Of a stretch of 56,746 nt of DNA, positions 22,743 through 32,094 are shown in pieces. The position numbers and the translations under genes were made by a program. The notes under the pieces were generated by a model. It was not told where the DNA came from. It saw only the letters and a list, made by a program, of their open reading frames with translations, and did not search any database. The stretch comes from GCA-002840305 sp964394905 (GTDB lineage Bacteria; Patescibacteriota; Patescibacteriia; Patescibacteriales; UBA12465), in the NCBI GenBank assembly GCA_964394905.1, contig CAYMZF010000001.1, positions 1-56,746 of the forward strand, given 5' to 3'. Within the stretch, counting starts at the first letter, position 1, and each line of letters opens with the position of its first letter.

Positions 22743-24644
22743 TTATTTGATATTATTGTCAAGGGGAATAAGAATGGCTTTTATTCTTCTAACTCCGGAA
22801 CTGGAACTTTCTTCTTTCTGTATCTGAAAATGGCCCAAATCACCAATATTTTTAACATGAGGACCGCCACAAATTTCTTTAGAAAATAGGGCTTCAGGTT
22901 CGGTTGAAAAATCACCAATGGAATAAACCTTTACCCGATCGCCGTATTTGCTTTCAAATACTCCAGTAGCTCCGTAAATTTTAGCTTCATCTAAAGTCAT
23001 TTCTTCGCAACGAACATCATACTTTTTAGAAATAGCTTCATTAACCAAGTCTTCAACCTGTTTTTTTTCTTCCTCGGTCATTTTGTCAGGATAAGAAAAA
23101 TCAAAACGTAAACGCTCGGCGGTAATATTAGCTCCCCGTTGACTAATTTGAGGTCCCAACACTTTTTTTAAAGAAGCTAGTAATAAATGACAAGCAGTAT
23201 GAAGTTTGGTAGTAGCCTCACTTTGATCAGCTAATCCTCCTTTGAATTTTCCAACACTAGCTGTTTTTGATAGCTCTTGATGTTTTAAATATTCTTGTTT
23301 ATATTCTTCAATAAAATTAATTGATTTACTGATATTTTTTTCAGCAATAATTTCTTCGGTCATTTCTAACGGATAACCATGAGTTTGAAAAAGATTAAAA
23401 GCGGTTAAACCATTCATTTCTTTTTTAGATTCAGCTAAAGAATTTAAGATCTTTTCTCCCCGTTCAATCATTTTAGTAAACTTAGCTTCTTCCTCTTTCA
23501 AATTTTCTAGTATAAAAGAACTGTTACGACCTAATTCCTCGTAATCATTTTTATAGAATTTAATTATTACTTCCGCCAATTCTTTTAACCATTGATCATT
23601 ATTAATACCTAATTGGCGACCGGAACGCAAAGCTCGACGAATAAGTCGGCGAATAATATATCCTTGATCAGTATTGGATGGACTTAGTTTTTTATCATCT
23701 CCCATTAAAAAAACCGATGATTTAACATGATCAGCTACTATTTCAAAATATTTTTTATTGTCTTCATATTTTAAACCAGATAACTTTTCAATTTTACTGA
23801 TTAATTCTTGTAAAGAATCAATTTTAAAAATATTATCATAATTATTTACCGCCATAATAATTCTTTCCAGTCCTCCCCCAAAATCAACATTTTTATTTTT
23901 TAATTCTTCCCAACCCGATTCTGTTTTTTTATACTGCATAAAAACAGAATTACCAATTTCAACAAAACGACCGCAATCACAATTAGGGTGACAATAAGGA
24001 CCAAATTTAGGATCGTGCTCTCGGCCGGTATCAAAAAAAGTTTCACTGTCGGGCCCGCCCAATTCTCCAACAGCTTCGCCTCGTTTCCACCAATTTTTAT
24101 CACGATAAGCAAAAATTTTTTGAACGGAAAAATCTATTTTTTGTCCCGAACCAAACTCTCCTTTTCCAACAGTTACCGGACCCTCTTCAGCTATTATTCC
24201 ATATTTTTTATAGATATCCTTTAAAATTAAAATTGCTTCTTCGTCTTTTTTTATTTTTTGACCATCACCGACATAGACCGATTGATAAATTTTATTAATA
24301 TCTAAACCTAATTCTTCTATTAAAAATTCAAACCACCAATTTAATTGCTCAGTTTTAAAATAATCACCCAAACTCCAATTACCTAACATTTCAAAAAAAG
24401 TATTATGACGACCATCGCCAACATCTTCAATATCTTCGCTCCGAAAACATTTTTGACTATTAACTAAACGTTCCCCGGCCGGATGTTTTTCACCTAATAA
24501 ATAAGGAATTAATGGCGACATTCCGGCATTAACAAAAAGAAGACTAGAATCATTTTCCGGAATCAATGAAGCGCTGGAAATAATTTGATGTTGCTTTTTA
24601 GCAAAAAAATTTAAATATTTTTGTCTAATTTCACTGGTAGTCAT
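22743..24644 (-). CDS. alaS: Alanyl-tRNA synthetase without the C-Ala domain
   Basis: 633 residues against about 875 in E. coli. The class II aminoacylation core (MTTSEIRQKYLNFF, CFRSEDIEDVGDGRHNTFFEMLGNW, GGGLERI) and the editing domain are complete, with zinc/editing residues H482 and H486 (HTACH) and C592 and H596 (CGGPH). The protein ends at SSSSGVRRIKAI, the end of the editing domain, so the DHHA1/C-Ala segment is absent. A Cys-rich segment CHPNCDCGRF (218-227) precedes the EIGN loop. The gene ends cleanly and is followed by its own terminator. It follows murB by 7 nt. Confidence 0.95.
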   Translation of the reverse strand: MTTSEIRQKYLNFFAKKQHQIISSASLIPENDSSLLFVNAGMSPLIPYLLGEKHPAGERLVNSQKCFRSEDIEDVGDGRHNTFFEMLGNWSLGDYFKTEQLNWWFEFLIEELGLDINKIYQSVYVGDGQKIKKDEEAILILKDIYKKYGIIAEEGPVTVGKGEFGSGQKIDFSVQKIFAYRDKNWWKRGEAVGELGGPDSETFFDTGREHDPKFGPYCHPNCDCGRFVEIGNSVFMQYKKTESGWEELKNKNVDFGGGLERIIMAVNNYDNIFKIDSLQELISKIEKLSGLKYEDNKKYFEIVADHVKSSVFLMGDDKKLSPSNTDQGYIIRRLIRRALRSGRQLGINNDQWLKELAEVIIKFYKNDYEELGRNSSFILENLKEEEAKFTKMIERGEKILNSLAESKKEMNGLTAFNLFQTHGYPLEMTEEIIAEKNISKSINFIEEYKQEYLKHQELSKTASVGKFKGGLADQSEATTKLHTACHLLLASLKKVLGPQISQRGANITAERLRFDFSYPDKMTEEEKKQVEDLVNEAISKKYDVRCEEMTLDEAKIYGATGVFESKYGDRVKVYSIGDFSTEPEALFSKEICGGPHVKNIGDLGHFQIQKEESSSSGVRRIKAILIPLDNNIK

Positions 24645-24651
24645 ATAAATA

Positions 24652-25674
24652 TTATAAAATATTAACTTCTTCTTCTAATGTAAGATTAAATTTATTTTTA
24701 ACTTCTTTTTTTATTATTTTAACTAAATTTAAAACTTCTTTTTGTTTCGCTCCGCCATAATTAACGATTATTAAAGCTTGTTTATCATAAACACCGACAT
24801 TGCCTAAGCGTTCACCTTTTAAACCGCATTGTTCAATTAACCAAGCAGCCGGAATTTTAGCTTGACCGTCTGAAATTATATATTTTAAATCCGAAAATTT
24901 ATTTTTTAAATTATCTAAAGTATCAAAATCGACCAATGGATTTTTAAAAAAAGATCCGGCATTAGATAGTAAGGCGGGGTTAGGTAATTTAGCATCTCTA
25001 ATTTTTATTATAATATCAGCTAATTGTTTTAAATTAGGATCGGTAATTCCCTCTTCACTTAAAGCTGACTGAATACCGGGATAACTTAAATTTAATTTTT
25101 TATTTTTACTTAATTTAAACTCCACCCATAAAATAAAATACTTTCCCTTTAACTTTCCTTTAAAAATACTGTGACGGTAAGAAAATTCACAATCTTTTAA
25201 ATTAAAATATTTTAATTCTCCTGTTTTTATATTAATGGCGGCTAGATTATAAAAACAATCTTTTATTTCCGTTCCATAAGCTCCGATGTTTTGTACTGGG
25301 GCTGCTCCGACCGTTCCCGGAATATAGAAAGTATTTTCTAAACCATACAAATTTCTTTCCATAATAAAATTTACTAATTTTGACCACAATTCCCCACTAT
25401 AAGCTTTAATGATAACATTGTTTTCATTTTCATTTAAAACTTCCAACCCTTTAATTTCGTTTTTAATAACCAAACCGGAAAAGCCTCGATCGGAAAATAG
25501 CGTATTAGAACCACCACCCAAAATAAAAACTTTTTTCAATTTCTTTTTAGCCCAATTTAAGGCTGTTAGCAATTCTTCTTGAGTTTTAACAATCACAAAA
25601 AACTTAGCCACCCCGCCAATTTTAAAAGTAGTATAATCAGCTAATTTAATATTTGTTTTTATTTCTAAATCCAT
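24652..25674 (-). CDS. murB: UDP-N-acetylenolpyruvoylglucosamine reductase
   Basis: 340 residues. FAD/NADPH enzyme making UDP-MurNAc. The FAD-binding type-4 fold is seen as VFILGGGSNTLFSD and GLENTFYIPGTVGAAPVQNIGAYG; YRHSIF carries the substrate-site Tyr/Arg; SNAGSFFKNP carries the catalytic Ser; a terminal Glu-rich LEEEVNIL includes the expected Glu. It starts 3 nt after murC in the dcw cluster. This length fits the longer type II/Gram-positive forms. Confidence 0.95.
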   Translation of the reverse strand: MDLEIKTNIKLADYTTFKIGGVAKFFVIVKTQEELLTALNWAKKKLKKVFILGGGSNTLFSDRGFSGLVIKNEIKGLEVLNENENNVIIKAYSGELWSKLVNFIMERNLYGLENTFYIPGTVGAAPVQNIGAYGTEIKDCFYNLAAINIKTGELKYFNLKDCEFSYRHSIFKGKLKGKYFILWVEFKLSKNKKLNLSYPGIQSALSEEGITDPNLKQLADIIIKIRDAKLPNPALLSNAGSFFKNPLVDFDTLDNLKNKFSDLKYIISDGQAKIPAAWLIEQCGLKGERLGNVGVYDKQALIIVNYGGAKQKEVLNLVKIIKKEVKNKFNLTLEEEVNIL

Positions 25675-25677
25675 AAA

Positions 25678-27102
25678 TTAAACTTTTATCTTTAACCAAT
25701 GATAACCGATGCGAAAAATATCTCCTGCCCCTAATAATAACAACACATCGTTAGACCCAATTTTACTAGGTAAATACTTTTCAGCGACGTTTAAATCTTT
25801 CAGATATTTAATTGATTGTTTTTTATTTATCGTAGCATTATATTGCCTAATTTTTTCAATTAAATCAATACTGGAGATATGACCTTGTTTTTCTCGAGCC
25901 GAAGAATAAATTTCTATCAAATATAAAACATCGCTTAATAAAAAACTTTTAGCAAAATCGTTTATTAATGCTTCAGTTCGACTAAAAGTGTGAGGATGAA
26001 ACACAGTAATAATATTTTTATTCGGATAACGTTGTTTAACGGCTTGAAGCGAAGCCTTGATTTCACTGGGATGATGGGCGTAATCATCAATTATAATCGC
26101 TCCTTTATAATTCCCTAAAACATCAAATCGACGAGCTGCTCCGGTAAAAGTAACTAAATGTTTTTTTATTGTTTTCAAATTTAAACCCAAATTTAACGAG
26201 GTAATAATAACCGCCAAAGCATTAGAAATATTATGTCGGCCCGGTAAAGAAATTTTAAATGAACCTAAGTTTTTATCACCACAAAACAAAGAAAAAATCT
26301 GACCATTTTTAACGGTTTTTATATCACTGGCATAATATATTTTTTGAGCTCCCTTGTTTATTATTTTATTATTATCGCGAATGTAATAAGCTATGGTTTT
26401 TCCGCGACATCCTTTAGCCGCCAAAGTGGCTAATCTGTCTTCTAAATTAAAAACCAACCAACCGGATTTAGGAATTTTTTTTATAAACTCGGCAAAAACT
26501 TTAAAATATTGTTGTTTATTTTTAAAATAATCGGGATGATCAAAATCAATATTATTCAAAACCACACCTCGCGGATTAAAAAAACGTAATTTATTTTGAT
26601 ATTCATCTGACTCCGCCACAAAATATTTAGATTTACCTATTAAAGCACTGCCTTTAAATTGCTTAACATAAGAACCGGTTAAAACATTAGGTTTTAATCC
26701 GCTTTTTTGTAAAACATAACCCAACCATGAAGTTACGGTTGTTTTGCCGTGACTACCACAAACGGAGATGCCATAATAATTATTAAATAATAAACCTAAA
26801 GCTTCGGCATAAGTAAGTAGAGTGGTTCCTTGATCTTTAAAATATTTTAATTCCACGTTATCGGTAAAATTAAAAGCGGACGAATAAATTACAATGTCAA
26901 TTTTTTTAGGAAAGTTTTTTAAAGAAAAACCTTGTTTAACTTTAATTTTAGCTTGAGCCAAAGTTTTGTCAGTCGGAAACCTGTCACTAACATCTGAACC
27001 ACTAACTGAAAAACCGGTACCTTTAAGAAATTGAGCCAACATCGCCATACCCACCCCTTTAATTCCAACCATGTAAATATTTTTATAATCTGTTATTTTC
27101 AT
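25678..27102 (-). CDS. murC: UDP-N-acetylmuramate--L-alanine ligase
   Basis: 474 residues. Rossmann start VGIKGVGMAMLA, then the Mur ligase P-loop GSHGKTT (116-122), DEYQNKLRFF, NIDFDHPDYF, and DDYAHHPSEIKASL in the C-terminal domain. It adds L-Ala to UDP-MurNAc. The gene sits between murG and murB, the standard order. Confidence 0.96.
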   Translation of the reverse strand: MKITDYKNIYMVGIKGVGMAMLAQFLKGTGFSVSGSDVSDRFPTDKTLAQAKIKVKQGFSLKNFPKKIDIVIYSSAFNFTDNVELKYFKDQGTTLLTYAEALGLLFNNYYGISVCGSHGKTTVTSWLGYVLQKSGLKPNVLTGSYVKQFKGSALIGKSKYFVAESDEYQNKLRFFNPRGVVLNNIDFDHPDYFKNKQQYFKVFAEFIKKIPKSGWLVFNLEDRLATLAAKGCRGKTIAYYIRDNNKIINKGAQKIYYASDIKTVKNGQIFSLFCGDKNLGSFKISLPGRHNISNALAVIITSLNLGLNLKTIKKHLVTFTGAARRFDVLGNYKGAIIIDDYAHHPSEIKASLQAVKQRYPNKNIITVFHPHTFSRTEALINDFAKSFLLSDVLYLIEIYSSAREKQGHISSIDLIEKIRQYNATINKKQSIKYLKDLNVAEKYLPSKIGSNDVLLLLGAGDIFRIGYHWLKIKV

Positions 27103-27109
27103 ATTAAAA

Positions 27110-28207
27110 TTATTTTTTACTGTTTATAATTTTTCTTATTAAACCAACCATTTCTTGATTACCGTTTTTTATAACTTGAAAAATATTTTCACTTAATTTA
27201 TTTTTTAATTCGTTGTTATTTAATAATAATTTAATTTCTTTGATAAAATTATCACTGTTTAATTTTTTTTGATCCAAAATAATGGCGGCCTCTTTGTCTT
27301 TAAATTCTTGAGCGTTATATTCTTGGTGTGAATTCGGCATTGGAATCAAAATAGCCGGTTTTTTAAAAAATGATAACTCAGTTAATGTAGCTAAACCGCA
27401 ACGCGATACCACAATATCAGCCAAAGACATTAAAACCAATAAATCGGAGTGATCAATAAATTCCAATTTAAGATAGTTTTCATAATCAATATCTTCTCGG
27501 TCGTTTTTTGTTTCTATATCCCGATCAACTGAACCACTAATATGAATTATTTTAGAAATTGGCAATAATTCCGTTAACGATTCAGCGGTTAATTTATTTA
27601 AAAAAGAAGAACCGGTTCCACCGCCCATAATTATAATTAACGGTAATTTTAAATTACTAAGTTGATATTTATCTAAAATTTCATTTTTATCAAATTTAAA
27701 ATTATTTAAATCCGGACCTAAATTACCAATCCATTGAGCCTTAACTCCATAATATTTTTTAGCTTCCGGAAAAGTTACTGTAACCACCGTAGCGGTTTTA
27801 GCCATTAATTTATTAGCCAAGCCAGGAAGAACGTCTTGTTGGTGAACAATATTTGGAATACCTAAAACCCAAGCCGCCCATGACAACGGCACGGCTACAA
27901 AACCGCCAACGCTAATTATCATTTTTGGTTTTACCTTTAACAATAAAAATAATGACTGCCAAAAAGCTAAAAATATAAAAAAAATATCAACCAAATTTTT
28001 TAAAGAAAAATAACGACGCCATTTACCGCTTAAAATAGCTTGATAATTTAAACCTTCTTTTCTGATGATATCTTTTTCTAAACCAGAATAAGTTCCAACA
28101 AACAAAAAATCAAACTCACTACGCAATTCATGATAAATTTGTAATAATGGAGTAACCGAACCACCGGTTCCGCCACCACTTAAAATTATTTTATCTTTTT
28201 TTATCAT
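27110..28207 (-). CDS. murG: UDP-GlcNAc:lipid I N-acetylglucosaminyltransferase
   Basis: 365 residues. GGGTGGSVTP (11-20) is the phosphate-binding loop; further on are GGFVAVPLSWAAWVLGIPNIVHQQ, IMGGGTGSSFLN, and the UDP-GlcNAc site region RCGLATLTELSFFKKPAILIPMP. A peripheral membrane GT28 enzyme completing lipid II. Spacing to ftsW is 5 nt. Confidence 0.96.
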   Translation of the reverse strand: MIKKDKIILSGGGTGGSVTPLLQIYHELRSEFDFLFVGTYSGLEKDIIRKEGLNYQAILSGKWRRYFSLKNLVDIFFIFLAFWQSLFLLLKVKPKMIISVGGFVAVPLSWAAWVLGIPNIVHQQDVLPGLANKLMAKTATVVTVTFPEAKKYYGVKAQWIGNLGPDLNNFKFDKNEILDKYQLSNLKLPLIIIMGGGTGSSFLNKLTAESLTELLPISKIIHISGSVDRDIETKNDREDIDYENYLKLEFIDHSDLLVLMSLADIVVSRCGLATLTELSFFKKPAILIPMPNSHQEYNAQEFKDKEAAIILDQKKLNSDNFIKEIKLLLNNNELKNKLSENIFQVIKNGNQEMVGLIRKIINSKK

Positions 28208-28212
28208 ATTAA

Positions 28213-29463
28213 TTAATTTCTTAATCTTGGATTATGATTTACCGATAGCTCTTGGCGACCAATATTTAATAAAATACCGCAAGCAATTAATAAAAATATT
28301 AATGATGTTCCACCGGCGCTTATAAAAGGTAGTGGTACACCAGTCATCGGAATTAAATTAATCATCCCTCCAATATTTAAAAAGGCTTGAAAAAAAATCC
28401 AAACTGAAATACCGACAGCCAAAGATCGACCGTAAATATCAGGCGCTCGTTTAGCGATTAACGCTCCTTTTATAAATATAAAAAGATAAATTAATAATAC
28501 CACGACCGCACCGACAAAACCAATCTCTTCCGCGATCACCGGGAAAATAGAATCAGCCCAAACTTCAGGTAGATAATTAAACTTTTGCAAACTATTACCC
28601 AATCCTCGTCCCCATAAACCGCCCGAACCGACAGCAATTAGAGATTGACTGACTTGATAACAATTATCTTTATCAAAATCGGGATCTTGTAAACATTTTA
28701 TTCTGGTAAGTTGATAATCCTTTATTAGACCGCCATTAGAATTATCTGAGGTATTAATTTGACTAGCTCTAGAAAATAGCATTATTAAACCGATAACCGC
28801 CACTAAAAACATAATTATTAATTGCTTCATATTACCTCCGGCCACAAAATAAATAGACAAGGCGATTATAAACACCAACATAAAAGTTCCTAAATCCGGT
28901 TCCAATAGTAATAATATTCCGATAAAAGAAATAACCACTAAAAACGGCAATAAACCGGTAGAAAATTTTTTTAAATCATCCTGTCGCATTTCTACCCAAG
29001 CGGCCAGATAAAAAATTAGAAAAAGTTTCACCGCTTCCGCCACCTGAAAAGATTGACCAAAAACAACAATCCAACTATAAGAAGTGGCATACTCTGATCT
29101 AATTCCAGGAACAAAAACTAAAATTAACAAAACAACTGACATTAATAAAAAGAAAAAAGAAAATTTTTTAAAAATATGATAATTAACTCGGGTCAAAACA
29201 AAAAATAGCACCAAACCAATAATTAAAGCGACTACTTGTTTTTTAACATAAAAATAAGTATCACCTTTTGAATAACCCGAAACCAGAGAAGCGCTAAATA
29301 AAATTACTAAACCAAAAACCGCTAAAATAATAATAACGCTAAGTAACGACTTATCTATCGGTCCTCGAGCAGAAGATCGGTTGTCATTTAAATTATTACC
29401 GGATGATTTGTTAACCTTAGAATTAAACCAAGTAACTTTTGTATTTTTTTTGTTTTTAAACAT
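28213..29463 (-). CDS. ftsW: FtsW/RodA/SpoVE-family peptidoglycan polymerase
   Basis: 416 residues; a cytoplasmic N-tail of about 40 residues (Asn/Ser/Lys-rich), then about ten transmembrane helices with the SEDS signatures LLLEPDLGTFMLV and the C-terminal GMINLIPMTGVPLPFISAGGTS. Position between mraY and murG favours FtsW. A loop of about 60 residues (230-290) contains a Cys pair (C253, C267), unusual but plausible as extracellular. Confidence 0.93.
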   Translation of the reverse strand: MFKNKKNTKVTWFNSKVNKSSGNNLNDNRSSARGPIDKSLLSVIIILAVFGLVILFSASLVSGYSKGDTYFYVKKQVVALIIGLVLFFVLTRVNYHIFKKFSFFFLLMSVVLLILVFVPGIRSEYATSYSWIVVFGQSFQVAEAVKLFLIFYLAAWVEMRQDDLKKFSTGLLPFLVVISFIGILLLLEPDLGTFMLVFIIALSIYFVAGGNMKQLIIMFLVAVIGLIMLFSRASQINTSDNSNGGLIKDYQLTRIKCLQDPDFDKDNCYQVSQSLIAVGSGGLWGRGLGNSLQKFNYLPEVWADSIFPVIAEEIGFVGAVVVLLIYLFIFIKGALIAKRAPDIYGRSLAVGISVWIFFQAFLNIGGMINLIPMTGVPLPFISAGGTSLIFLLIACGILLNIGRQELSVNHNPRLRN

Positions 29464-29468
29464 TAAAT

Positions 29469-30518
29469 TTAATTAAAAGTTTTGTCAGCAAAAAATATCA
29501 TTAAACCGACTACAGCCATAATTCCGGCAATCAACCAAAAACGCATTACCACTTTGCTTTCCGGCCAACCTTTGGCTTGATAATGATGATGAATAGGAGC
29601 TGACAAAAAAACTTTTTTGTGTCTAATTTTACGCGATAAAATTTGAATAATAACTGAAGCTGATTCTATTACAAAAATAAATCCAATAAACGGTAGAATT
29701 AAAACATTATTAGTTAGCATCGCTATAATACCCAAAGTTATTCCCAAACTCATTGAACCAGTATCACCCATATAAAATCGGGCCGGGGGAATATTAAACC
29801 ATAAAAAGGCCAATAAGGCTCCAATAATAACAGCGCAAAAAACAGTTAAATCATAACGTCCCATAACAAAAGCAATAACAGCATAAGAAGCAAAAGATAA
29901 TAAAAGAGTTCCTCCGGCTAAACCATCTAAACCGTCAGTTTCGTTGACTGAAAAAGAAGTAGCCACAAGAACAAAAATAAATACCGGAATATACCACCAA
30001 GAAATTTCCATATAACCCAAAAAAGGAATATGAATAGTGGTCCAATCAAGTTTAAAATAAAACCATAAAGCGCCAATTATCGCGATAGCGGTATAAATAA
30101 GTAAACGATGTTTCATTCTAAGACCGCCACCACCCAATACTCCTTTTTTTCTAACATCCAACCAATCATCAAATAAACCTATCAAAGCTGAGGCTATTAA
30201 AGCGCCTAATGGTAAGAGAGTTTCTTTTTGCGATAAAAAATTAAAAGCGGAAGATAAACTTCCCGGAAAAATTAAATGTAAAACATAAAAAAATAAAATA
30301 AGAATAAGAACCGTTCCCCAAATCAAAATTCCGCCCATGGTCGGAGTTCCCTCTTTATGAGCATGCAAACCGCTAAAAATAGGGGTATCACCAGAATTTC
30401 TTATTCGCTTTCCTAATTTATGTTTGTATAAAAAATTGGTTAAAAGTGGTGTGCAAGACATCGCCACAATAAAAGCTAAAGTGGCAAAAAATAAAACTCG
30501 AATTATTTGAAATTCCAT
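29469..30518 (-). CDS. mraY: Phospho-N-acetylmuramoyl-pentapeptide-transferase
   Basis: 349 residues, about ten transmembrane segments. Catalytic motifs are GLFDDWLDVRKKG, VNETDGLDGLAGG, FMGDTGSMSLGI and the His-rich APIHHHYQAKGW. It makes lipid I. ftsW follows after 5 nt; murD, which usually lies between them, is missing here. Confidence 0.95.
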   Translation of the reverse strand: MEFQIIRVLFFATLAFIVAMSCTPLLTNFLYKHKLGKRIRNSGDTPIFSGLHAHKEGTPTMGGILIWGTVLILILFFYVLHLIFPGSLSSAFNFLSQKETLLPLGALIASALIGLFDDWLDVRKKGVLGGGGLRMKHRLLIYTAIAIIGALWFYFKLDWTTIHIPFLGYMEISWWYIPVFIFVLVATSFSVNETDGLDGLAGGTLLLSFASYAVIAFVMGRYDLTVFCAVIIGALLAFLWFNIPPARFYMGDTGSMSLGITLGIIAMLTNNVLILPFIGFIFVIESASVIIQILSRKIRHKKVFLSAPIHHHYQAKGWPESKVVMRFWLIAGIMAVVGLMIFFADKTFN

Positions 30519-30528
30519 AAGATTTTAC

Positions 30529-30942
30529 TTAAAAATTAATAGAATAAATTGAAAACAAAATTAAAACCAAAAAAATATTAAACAATGTTAAAAAAGCTAA
30601 TAAAAAATGAGACCAAAATTTAAAATTCTCATTTTTTAAAAAATTTATTAATATTATTTGATTTAAAATTATAAAAAATAAACTAAAAACCGGAATAAAA
30701 AACAAATAATTTTTACTTCCGATTAAATCAATACCAAAATCAACGTTATAATGTAAAATAGCGATATCCTGATTTAAATAATGACGCATTATAATAACGG
30801 CAATCCAAAAAAACAAGTTTAGGGTTATTAAAATAACCGAATAAAATTTAATGAAAGAATAAGAAAATAAATTTTTTACTAAAGTTTTGGCCTTGCCCAA
30901 CAAAAAAGAAAGGCGATCATATATTTTTATAAAGAAATTCAT
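30529..30942 (-). CDS. Small multi-pass membrane protein upstream of mraY
   Basis: 137 residues, not recognised. About 30 amphipathic N-terminal residues, then three hydrophobic segments (31-52, 77-97, 109-133). Between the first two lies the polar ILHYNVDFGIDLIGSKNY. It is the first gene of the dcw-alaS unit, 10 nt before mraY, with its own extended -10 promoter. Position suggests a role in lipid II synthesis or division, but the sequence does not show it. Confidence 0.7.
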   Translation of the reverse strand: MNFFIKIYDRLSFLLGKAKTLVKNLFSYSFIKFYSVILITLNLFFWIAVIIMRHYLNQDIAILHYNVDFGIDLIGSKNYLFFIPVFSLFFIILNQIILINFLKNENFKFWSHFLLAFLTLFNIFLVLILFSIYSINF

Positions 30943-30981
30943 AAGATAAATTTTAACTATAAATTAATACGGGTCTTCTCT

Positions 30982-31010
30982 ATTTTAACATATTTAGTTA
31001 TAATATAAAA
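30982..31010 (-). promoter_or_regulatory. Promoter of the dcw-alaS unit
   Basis: Minus strand TATGTTAAAAT: extended -10 TAAAAT (30982-30987) with TG at -14. The -35 position 17 nt upstream reads TTTTAT (31005-31010), a weak match. The predicted start is near 30975, 33 nt before the ATG at 30942. It overlaps the divergent promoter for the GT2 gene. Confidence 0.5.
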
Positions 31011-31021
31011 TATGTTATTAT
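30993..31021 (+). promoter_or_regulatory. Divergent promoter of the GT2-DUF2304 pair
   Basis: TTTAGT (30993-30998), 17 nt, TATTAT (31016-31021) with TG one base before the -10 (TATGTTATTAT). Together with the minus-strand promoter it forms an inverted repeat, AACATATTT (30987-30995) and AAATATGTT, over both -10 regions. Transcription would start near 31028. Confidence 0.5.
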
Positions 31022-31040
31022 TATAGCAAATAAATAAATT

Positions 31041-31721
31041 ATGAAAATATTTTGTATAATTCCGGTCTGGAATGAAAGTCTTAATATAACTACCACTGTC
31101 CAAAAAGTATTGGATTATGTTGATTTTTTGGTAATAGTTGATGATTGTTCCACTGATGATACTTTAAGTAAAGCTCAAGAGTTACAAAATCAAAACAAGG
31201 AAAAAATAAAAGTTTTAAACCATCCAATCAATTTAGGCCAAGGTGCCGCCTTACAAACCGGTAATGACTATGCCCTAAACCACGAAGCTGATATCATTGT
31301 TCATTTTGACGGTGACGGTCAATTTTCCGCCGAAGAAATTATTGATGTTACTAGCCCGATAAAAAAAGAAAATTGTGATATTGTTTTTGGTTCTCGGTTT
31401 TTGGAAAAAAAATCAAATATTCCCAAGTTTAAAAAAAATGTCATTATGCCTTTAGCTAAAATATTTAATTTTATTTTTTTTGGCATAACGACCAGTGATC
31501 CGCAAATAGGTTTCCGGGCTATGACGGCTGATACCGCTAAAATAATAAAAATAGAAAACAATAGAATGGCTCATAGCACCGAGATATTAGCCAAAGCCTA
31601 TAAATATAAATTAAAAATAAAAGAAGTGCCGGTTACCGTTACCTATACCAGATACGGTCAAAAATTTTCCGGCGGTTTTAAAATAATAAAAGATTTATTT
31701 TTTAAAAAAATAATCGGATAA
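31041..31721 (+). CDS. GT2 glycosyltransferase, polyprenyl-phosphate sugar synthase type
   Basis: 226 residues, a single GT-A domain: IIPVWNESLNI, VDDCSTDDT (33-41), NLGQGAALQTGNDYAL, the DxD motif HFDGDGQF (88-95), and IGFRAMTAD. It resembles dolichol- or undecaprenyl-phosphate mannosyl/glucosyl transferases. It has no C-terminal membrane helices; the next gene, DUF2304, 4 nt away, is the usual small membrane partner. It probably makes a lipid-linked sugar donor for GT-C enzymes such as the large membrane protein at 32952. Confidence 0.9.
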   Translation: MKIFCIIPVWNESLNITTTVQKVLDYVDFLVIVDDCSTDDTLSKAQELQNQNKEKIKVLNHPINLGQGAALQTGNDYALNHEADIIVHFDGDGQFSAEEIIDVTSPIKKENCDIVFGSRFLEKKSNIPKFKKNVIMPLAKIFNFIFFGITTSDPQIGFRAMTADTAKIIKIENNRMAHSTEILAKAYKYKLKIKEVPVTVTYTRYGQKFSGGFKIIKDLFFKKIIG

Positions 31722-31725
31722 TAAT

Positions 31726-32046
31726 ATGATACAACAAATAATCGCTCTGTTAATCTTAGTGTTTTTCGTTTTAAAATTAACTATTCAATGGCGAAAAAAA
31801 ACTATAAATATAAACGAATTTGTCTTTTGGTTAATATTTTGGTTAATTGCCTCTTTGCTGATAATATTTATAAAACCAATTGATCAATTGGTTATAAATA
31901 TGGGTTTTTCGTCGTCTGGTATTAATTTAATCTTTTATGTCGCCGTTTTATTCTTATTCTACTTAATATTTAAAATGAGACTAAAAATGGTTAAGATGGA
32001 AAAAGACATTACCGATTTAAGCCGAGAGTTAACTTTAAAGAAATAA
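31726..32046 (+). CDS. DUF2304 small membrane protein
   Basis: 106 residues, three hydrophobic segments (3-20, 32-52, 64-84), with basic QWRKKTININEFVFWL between the first two, then a charged helix (KMEKDITDLSRELTLKK). It matches DUF2304, commonly encoded beside GT2 polyprenyl-sugar synthases, as here. It may anchor the GT2 at the membrane or help flip the product; this is an inference from pairing. Confidence 0.85.
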   Translation: MIQQIIALLILVFFVLKLTIQWRKKTININEFVFWLIFWLIASLLIIFIKPIDQLVINMGFSSSGINLIFYVAVLFLFYLIFKMRLKMVKMEKDITDLSRELTLKK

Positions 32047-32060
32047 AAAAATATTCTATA

Positions 32061-32094
32061 AAAAAAGCGACAGTAATTTTTACTTCGCTTTTTT
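32061..32094. terminator. Bidirectional terminator between convergent genes
   Basis: AAAAAAGCGA (32061-32070) pairs with TCGCTTTTTT (32085-32094), with an inner stem AGTAA/TTACT, leaving a 3-nt loop. It terminates the DUF2304 unit on the plus strand. Its right arm holds the last codons and stop of the minus-strand gene that ends at 32080, which it may also terminate. Confidence 0.85.
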
